Of a DNA stretch of 64,000 nt, positions 59,951-64,000 are shown one piece after another (within the stretch, counting starts at the first letter, position 1; the number at the start of each line of letters is the position of its first letter). Under the pieces are notes generated by a model. The model saw only the letters and a program-made list of their open reading frames with translations. It was not told the DNA's origin and did not search any database. The stretch is from positions 62,001-126,000 of the forward strand of contig JBKBHF010000003.1 in NCBI GenBank assembly GCA_046297695.1, read 5' to 3'. Made by a program: the position numbers and the translations under genes. Source of the stretch: Permianibacter sp046297695. GTDB taxonomy: Bacteria; Pseudomonadota; Gammaproteobacteria; Enterobacterales; Permianibacteraceae.

Positions 59951-60871
59951 GTGAGCCATCCCGAATTGCAAGCCGTACTCAATATTCTGAATCGCATCAT
60001 CGTCGGCAAACCGGAACTGACCCGGCTGGCGCTGGCCTGTTTGCTCGGTCGCGGTCATCTGCTGATGGAAGATCTGCCGGGCATGGGCAAGACCACGCTG
60101 GCACAGGCGCTGGCGCGCGTGCTCGGCCTGCAATTCCAGCGCATTCAGTTCACTGCCGATCTGTTGCCGGCCGACATCCTCGGCAGCTCCATTTTCAATC
60201 GCGCCGATAACCGCTTTGAATTCCATCCGGGGCCGATTTTTTCCCAGGTGCTGCTGGCCGATGAAGTGAACCGGGCGACGCCGAAAACCCAAAGCGCGCT
60301 GCTCGAAGCGATGGCTGAACAACAGGTGACGGTTGAAGGCGCGACGCGCGAACTGCCGCAACCGTTTTTTGTCATCGCCACGCAGAATCCCTTGCACCAG
60401 ATCGGAACCTATCCGCTGCCGGAGTCGCAGCTCGATCGCTTTCTGATGCGGCTGTCGGTCGGTTATCCGGATCTGCGGGCCGAACGCGAACTGTTGCGCG
60501 GCGAAGATCGCCAGCAAATGTTGACCGGTCTGAAAGCGCAAGTGGCGCCGGCGCAGCTGTCGGCCTGGCAACAGGCGGTCGAGCAGATCAAGATCAGCGA
60601 CACGCTGCTTGACTACGTGCAGTCGCTGCTGGTGGCGAGCCGGAATGGCAGCGTGTTTCTGCATGGTCTGAGCCCGCGCGCCGGACTGGCGTTGCTGCGT
60701 GCCGCGCGGGCCTTTGCCTTTGTCAGCGGCCGCGATCATGTGCTGCCGGATGATGTCCAGACCGTGTTTGTGCCGGTGGCCGCACATCGACTGTGGTTGC
60801 GCGATGCCCGGGAAGAACACAGCGAGCGCGCTGTACAGGCCTTGCTGAAAAGCGTGCCGGTGCCGATGTAA
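59951..60871 (+). CDS. MoxR family AAA+ ATPase (second copy)
   Basis: A 306-residue AAA+ ATPase starting at GTG (SHPELQAVLNILN follows) with AGGA eight bases upstream; an ATG eleven codons earlier (59918) is possible. Walker A is EDLPGMGKTTL, Walker B LLADEVNRATPKTQSALLEA, sensor 1 ATQNPLHQIGTYPLPESQLD and the lid SPRAGLALLRA. It belongs to a different MoxR subfamily from the one at 49433 (GMGKTT instead of GLAKT), the one linked to TgpA. It is followed by DUF58 and transglutaminase genes, the standard three-gene order. Confidence 0.93.
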   Translation: MSHPELQAVLNILNRIIVGKPELTRLALACLLGRGHLLMEDLPGMGKTTLAQALARVLGLQFQRIQFTADLLPADILGSSIFNRADNRFEFHPGPIFSQVLLADEVNRATPKTQSALLEAMAEQQVTVEGATRELPQPFFVIATQNPLHQIGTYPLPESQLDRFLMRLSVGYPDLRAERELLRGEDRQQMLTGLKAQVAPAQLSAWQQAVEQIKISDTLLDYVQSLLVASRNGSVFLHGLSPRAGLALLRAARAFAFVSGRDHVLPDDVQTVFVPVAAHRLWLRDAREEHSERAVQALLKSVPVPM

Positions 60872-60903
60872 CCGGTTGCACAGGCCTCAGAGTCGAGTTG
60901 CCC

Positions 60904-61893
60904 ATGTTGGCGTTTCTGCAACGCTCCTCCCTGCCGCTGCTGCCGCGTTGGTGGCGGGCACGTTTTGCTGCCTGGATCGAGCGGCGTTTGCTCGCGGTGC
61001 CGAGCTTGCGGCTCAGCCATCGCGAGATTTTCATTTTTCCGTCGCGTGGTGGCTGGCTGTTCATCGTGGTCGGCTTGCTGATTCTGGTGGGGGCTTCCAA
61101 CTATCAGAACAATTTGGGCCTGCTACTGGCGTTCTGGCTGATGGCACTCGGCCTGCTGGCCAAATTTCTCAGCTTCCGCAATCTGCTCGGCATCCAGTTG
61201 CGCGCCGGCGACCCGCCGCCGGCATTTGTCGGTGAGGACGTGCACTTTCCGATCTGGCTCAATGATCCGGAGGGCCGCGCCCATGCCGCGATCAGCGTCA
61301 GTATCGATGGCAACCATGACGATGCCTACGATGTGCCGACCCAAACGGCGGTCTGCGCCGAGCTGCCGGTGCCCGCCGCGCGCCGCGGTTGGCTGGAGAT
61401 GCCGCGGTTCTGTTTGCAATCGACGGCGCCGTTCGGTTGGCTGCGGGTCTGGAGCTGGCCAAAATTGCAGGCCCGTGCGCTGGTCTATCCGGCGCCCATC
61501 GCGCCGCCGTGGCCGTTGCAACCGCAAGGTGACGGCGACGGCAAGCAGGCAAAACCGATCAGCGGCAGCGAGGATTTTGCCGGCCACCGGTTGTGGCGAC
61601 AGGGTGATTCGCTGCGCCAGGTCGACTGGAAGGCATTTGCCCGCGAGCGCGGTTTGCATTTGCGCCAGTTTGTCGCGCCCAGTGGCGACGAATGGTGGTT
61701 TCGTCTGCAGGATCTGCCGGCCGCCGATCGGGAAGTTCAGCTCAGTTGGTTGTGTTTTCTGTTGCTGGAAGCCGAGCACAAAGGCCAGCGTTACGGTTTG
61801 GAATTGGGCGCCGAACGGTTTCTGCCGGATCAGGGCGATGTGCATTTGCATCGCTGCCTGAAAGCACTGGCGCTGTATGGCAATGAGGCCTGA
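60904..61893 (+). CDS. DUF58 membrane protein (MoxR-DUF58-TgpA set)
   Basis: A 329-residue protein. The ATG is MLAFLQRSSL. Two adjacent helices at about residues 55-95 (WLFIVVGLLILVGASNYQNN) anchor a large domain, as in this subgroup but unlike the soluble DUF58 of the bat cluster. The signature block is reduced to SGSEDFAGHRLWRQGDSLRQ and VDWKAFARERGLHLRQF. It lies 32 bases after moxR and just before the transglutaminase gene, whose ATG follows after three bases. It is probably a scaffold between MoxR and the transglutaminase. Confidence 0.9.
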   Translation: MLAFLQRSSLPLLPRWWRARFAAWIERRLLAVPSLRLSHREIFIFPSRGGWLFIVVGLLILVGASNYQNNLGLLLAFWLMALGLLAKFLSFRNLLGIQLRAGDPPPAFVGEDVHFPIWLNDPEGRAHAAISVSIDGNHDDAYDVPTQTAVCAELPVPAARRGWLEMPRFCLQSTAPFGWLRVWSWPKLQARALVYPAPIAPPWPLQPQGDGDGKQAKPISGSEDFAGHRLWRQGDSLRQVDWKAFARERGLHLRQFVAPSGDEWWFRLQDLPAADREVQLSWLCFLLLEAEHKGQRYGLELGAERFLPDQGDVHLHRCLKALALYGNEA

Positions 61894-61896
61894 GTG

Positions 61897-63855
61897 ATGC
61901 AGCGATTCGATTTGCAGCGTCCGGGTGTCAAACCGATGCTGTTGCTGGCCATTGGCACGGCGCTGCTGCCGCTGTGGCTCAAAGTACCGGCCTGGGTCGG
62001 TGTGGCCAGCGCGTTGGTGCTGCTGTCGGCCACCAATGTCGGCAGCCGCTTGCCGCGCTGGCTGCTGATTCTGTCGGTGCTGGCCGCAACGGTTGGCGTG
62101 GTCATGCAGCATCGCGGGTTGTTCACCCGCGACGCCGGGCTGTCGCTGATCGTGCTGATGGCCAGTTTCAAATTGCTGGAGCTGAAAAGTTATCGCGACG
62201 CGATGCTGGTCAGCGCCCTGAGTTTTTTCCTGACCTTCGTCGGGCTGCTGTTTTATCAATCGTTGTCAGTGGCCTTGTACCTGTTCCTGCTGTTGCCGCT
62301 GCACACCGCGACCGTGCTGGTCTTGCACCGACTGGATGGTTGGCGCGGCCTCTTGGTGCTTGCCAAGGACAGCGGCCGTTTTGTCTTGCTGGCGTTGCCG
62401 CTGGTGGCGCTGCTCTATGTTTTTTTTCCGCGCTTGTCGGCGCCACTGTGGCGTCTGCCGGGCAGTGGCGTGACCGGGCCGACCGACTCGATGACCATCG
62501 GTGATGTGCAATCGCTGGCGCTGTCGGATGAACTGGCGTTCCGGGTCAAGTTCACCGGCGCGCCGCCGCCGGAAAAACAGCGTTATTGGCGTGGCACGGT
62601 GCTGTCGGATTTTGACGGGCTGACCTGGAATGTCGGCATGCCGCAAGCGGCCGAAACCGTCGAGCCACTCGGCTCGCCCATTCGCTACCGGATCGCATTG
62701 GAGCCGACGCGCCTGCGCTGGCTGTACGCGCTCGATGTGCCGCAGACGGTGGATTCGCCGCTGCAAGCACGGCGCACCTGGAACGCGACCTTGCTGACCT
62801 ATGGCTTCATCCGGCAACGGGTCGATTATGGTGTCGAGTCGGTGCTGAACTACCGCTTGGCCGCCGATGCCACGGACAAGGATCTCGCGACTTATCTGCG
62901 CTTGCCGGAGCGGGGCAATCCGCAGGCCCGGCGCTGGGCCAGCGAACTGCGCGCACGCACGCCGGATACAACCGCCTATGCCCAGGCCTTGTTGCGACAA
63001 ATCAATCAGGACAACTTCTGGTATTCGCTGCAGGTGCCTGAGCTTGGCGAAGATACCGTCGATGACTTTTGGTTCAATCACAAACGTGGCTATTGCGAGC
63101 ATTACGCCAACGCCGTGACCTTTCTGCTGCGCGCCGGCGGTGTGCCGGCACGGGTGGTGGTGGGCTATCAGGGCGGCGAGTGGAATCCGTACGGCAATTT
63201 CCTCACCGTGCGGCATCTCGATGCCCATGCCTGGCTCGAGTTCTGGCGCGCCGGTGATGGCTGGGTCCGGCTCGATCCGACCGCGGCGGTGTCGCCGCTG
63301 CGTATCGATCAGTCGTATCTGGATCGCATCGCCCGCCGCGACAGCCTGATGTCGTTTTCCGGCTGGGACAGTGTCGCCACGCTGACCGGAGACGCCACCG
63401 ATTGGACGCTGACCAAATGGTGGCAGCAGGCCAATCGCTGGTTTGAGGCGAATGTGGTGCAGTTCAATGCCGATGCCCAGCGTGACTGGCTCGAAAGTCT
63501 GGGTTTGCCGAAATTGTCGATGGCCGATCTGGTGCGCATTCTGGTGACCGGTTTGCTGCTGTTGCTGGCGATCAGTGCCTGGTTCATCCTGCGCTCGCGC
63601 CCGGTGCGCGATCCGGTCGCGCGCCTGTATGCGGCTTTTTGCGCCAAGCTGGCGCGCGCCGGCATTCGGCGCGAACCGCATGAGACCCCGCAGGATTTTC
63701 TGCGCCGGGCGCAGCGCGCCTTTCCGGCTGAGCGCGGTGAACTGCGCGCGTTTGTCGACGCCTATGTCGCGTTGCGTTATGGCGCGGGCGGTTCATACCG
63801 GGAACTGGCACAGCAATGGCGCCGGTTGCGTTGGCGCCGCTTGAAGGCGCTCTGA
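61897..63855 (+). CDS. TgpA-type membrane transglutaminase
   Basis: A 652-residue inner-membrane protein. The ATG MQRFDLQRP is preferred to the GTG one codon earlier. An N-terminal bundle of about six helices (residues 10-180) is followed by a periplasmic DUF3488-type region and a transglutaminase-like core with catalytic Cys in HKRGYCEHYANAV, His in HLDAHAWLEFW and Asp in VRLDPTAA. One further helix near residue 555 leads to a cytoplasmic DUF4129 tail (RRAQRAFPAERGEL). In Pseudomonas aeruginosa TgpA is essential; its substrate is not known. It ends the MoxR-DUF58-TgpA operon. Confidence 0.92.
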   Translation: MQRFDLQRPGVKPMLLLAIGTALLPLWLKVPAWVGVASALVLLSATNVGSRLPRWLLILSVLAATVGVVMQHRGLFTRDAGLSLIVLMASFKLLELKSYRDAMLVSALSFFLTFVGLLFYQSLSVALYLFLLLPLHTATVLVLHRLDGWRGLLVLAKDSGRFVLLALPLVALLYVFFPRLSAPLWRLPGSGVTGPTDSMTIGDVQSLALSDELAFRVKFTGAPPPEKQRYWRGTVLSDFDGLTWNVGMPQAAETVEPLGSPIRYRIALEPTRLRWLYALDVPQTVDSPLQARRTWNATLLTYGFIRQRVDYGVESVLNYRLAADATDKDLATYLRLPERGNPQARRWASELRARTPDTTAYAQALLRQINQDNFWYSLQVPELGEDTVDDFWFNHKRGYCEHYANAVTFLLRAGGVPARVVVGYQGGEWNPYGNFLTVRHLDAHAWLEFWRAGDGWVRLDPTAAVSPLRIDQSYLDRIARRDSLMSFSGWDSVATLTGDATDWTLTKWWQQANRWFEANVVQFNADAQRDWLESLGLPKLSMADLVRILVTGLLLLLAISAWFILRSRPVRDPVARLYAAFCAKLARAGIRREPHETPQDFLRRAQRAFPAERGELRAFVDAYVALRYGAGGSYRELAQQWRRLRWRRLKAL

Positions 63856-63895
63856 GCGCCAGCGCGCGGAAACTGCCGTGAACCGTATGCGCGGC

Positions 63896-63901
63896 TATAA
63901 T
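63896..63901 (+). promoter_or_regulatory. -10 element before the gene at the right edge
   Basis: TATAAT in CGGCTATAATGCC is a perfect -10 hexamer, 69 bases before the edge gene start. The -35 region at the right distance is poor. Confidence 0.55.
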
Positions 63902-63969
63902 GCCGCCCTTACTGCAAACGGGTTCTGGCAGCGTGGCGGCCGGTTCTGTCTTTTTCAGGATGTAGTCTG

Positions 63970-64000
63970 ATGAGTCTTGCCGATATCCGGGCGTTTCTGC
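63970..64000 (+). CDS. Start of an unidentified gene, cut by the window edge
   Basis: An ATG preceded by CAGGAT opens a frame reading MSLADIRAFL to the end of the window. Ten codons are too few to identify the product. The upstream TATAAT supports a real gene. Confidence 0.5.
   Translation, partial: MSLADIRAFL

Noticed and set aside
40031..60880. Short similar strings around GGTTACATCGGCACCGG (near 40040) and its reverse complement (near 60860)
   Set aside because: Only about 15 bases are shared, they lie within coding or gene-end sequence, and chance similarity in GC-rich DNA is enough.
58614..63855. Glycerate kinase as a member of the second MoxR operon
   Set aside because: It is in line with the moxR set, but MoxR-DUF58-TgpA genes occur without it elsewhere and the 80-base gap gives no sign of coupling; adjacency alone is not enough.
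1..64000. CRISPR arrays, tRNA, rRNA, transposase, phage, toxin-antitoxin or retron elements
   Set aside because: None was seen on reading both strands; no spaced repeat array, no cloverleaf-type sequence and no recombinase or reverse-transcriptase motif was found.

Overview
The window reads as chromosomal DNA of a GC-rich gammaproteobacterium. The evidence is the neighbourhood tadA / mltF divergent from purL (as in Escherichia and Pseudomonas), guaBA, gshA of the gamma-proteobacterial type, a PA3496-type small protein, YqcC, fadIJ with a PsrA-type operator, and extragenic palindromes of the kind common in Pseudomonas and Xanthomonadaceae. I cannot name the genus. No tRNA, rRNA, CRISPR, transposase, integrase or phage gene was found. 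The two edges cut genes: guaB on the left and an unidentified gene on the right.

Layout. 0-12 kb is housekeeping: guaB (partial), guaA, a 2'-5' RNA ligase-type gene, tadA, mltF, purL, gshA and an acetyltransferase. 12-17.4 kb carries an M16 peptidase and a coupled MgtC-DUF4010 / MgtE-like pair. 17.6-22.8 kb holds trpS, scpA, scpB and an rluB with a very long basic tail. 22.9-28 kb has small membrane genes, a ThrE-type exporter, a cupin, a DUF3667 protein and an AlkB-type di-iron hydroxylase. 28-32 kb is a minus-strand envelope set: lipoprotein, LiaF-like protein, ABC exporter, membrane protein. 32-36.6 kb has small genes, nudC and a YeiH-type transporter. 36.8-39.2 kb is a GntR-ABC operon behind a palindromic operator.

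40.4-42.4 kb is the most unusual part. A short-chain dehydrogenase gene (HSD10-like) is followed by an AT-richer orphan gene and then by a second copy of the dehydrogenase's last 118 bases. The two copies differ at eight positions, all synonymous, and the second copy keeps the terminator. This looks like a 1.1-kb insertion that brought its own version of the gene's 3' end. A smaller relic of the same sort lies at the end of scpA, where the old 3' end, still overlapping scpB, sits just downstream of the present stop codon.

42.5-50.4 kb is a MoxR/Bat (von Willebrand factor A) cluster interrupted by a 0.4-kb mosaic of extragenic palindromes. 50.5-54.2 kb is fadI-fadJ with a perfect PsrA-like operator on the -35 element. 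54.3-58.6 kb has a beta-propeller sensor diguanylate cyclase and a DUF481 outer-membrane protein. 58.6-63.9 kb has a glycerate kinase and a second MoxR-DUF58-transglutaminase set. Fatty-acid catabolism appears three times (fadI, fadJ, the HSD10-like dehydrogenase) and the AlkB-type enzyme could feed it, but that link is an inference.
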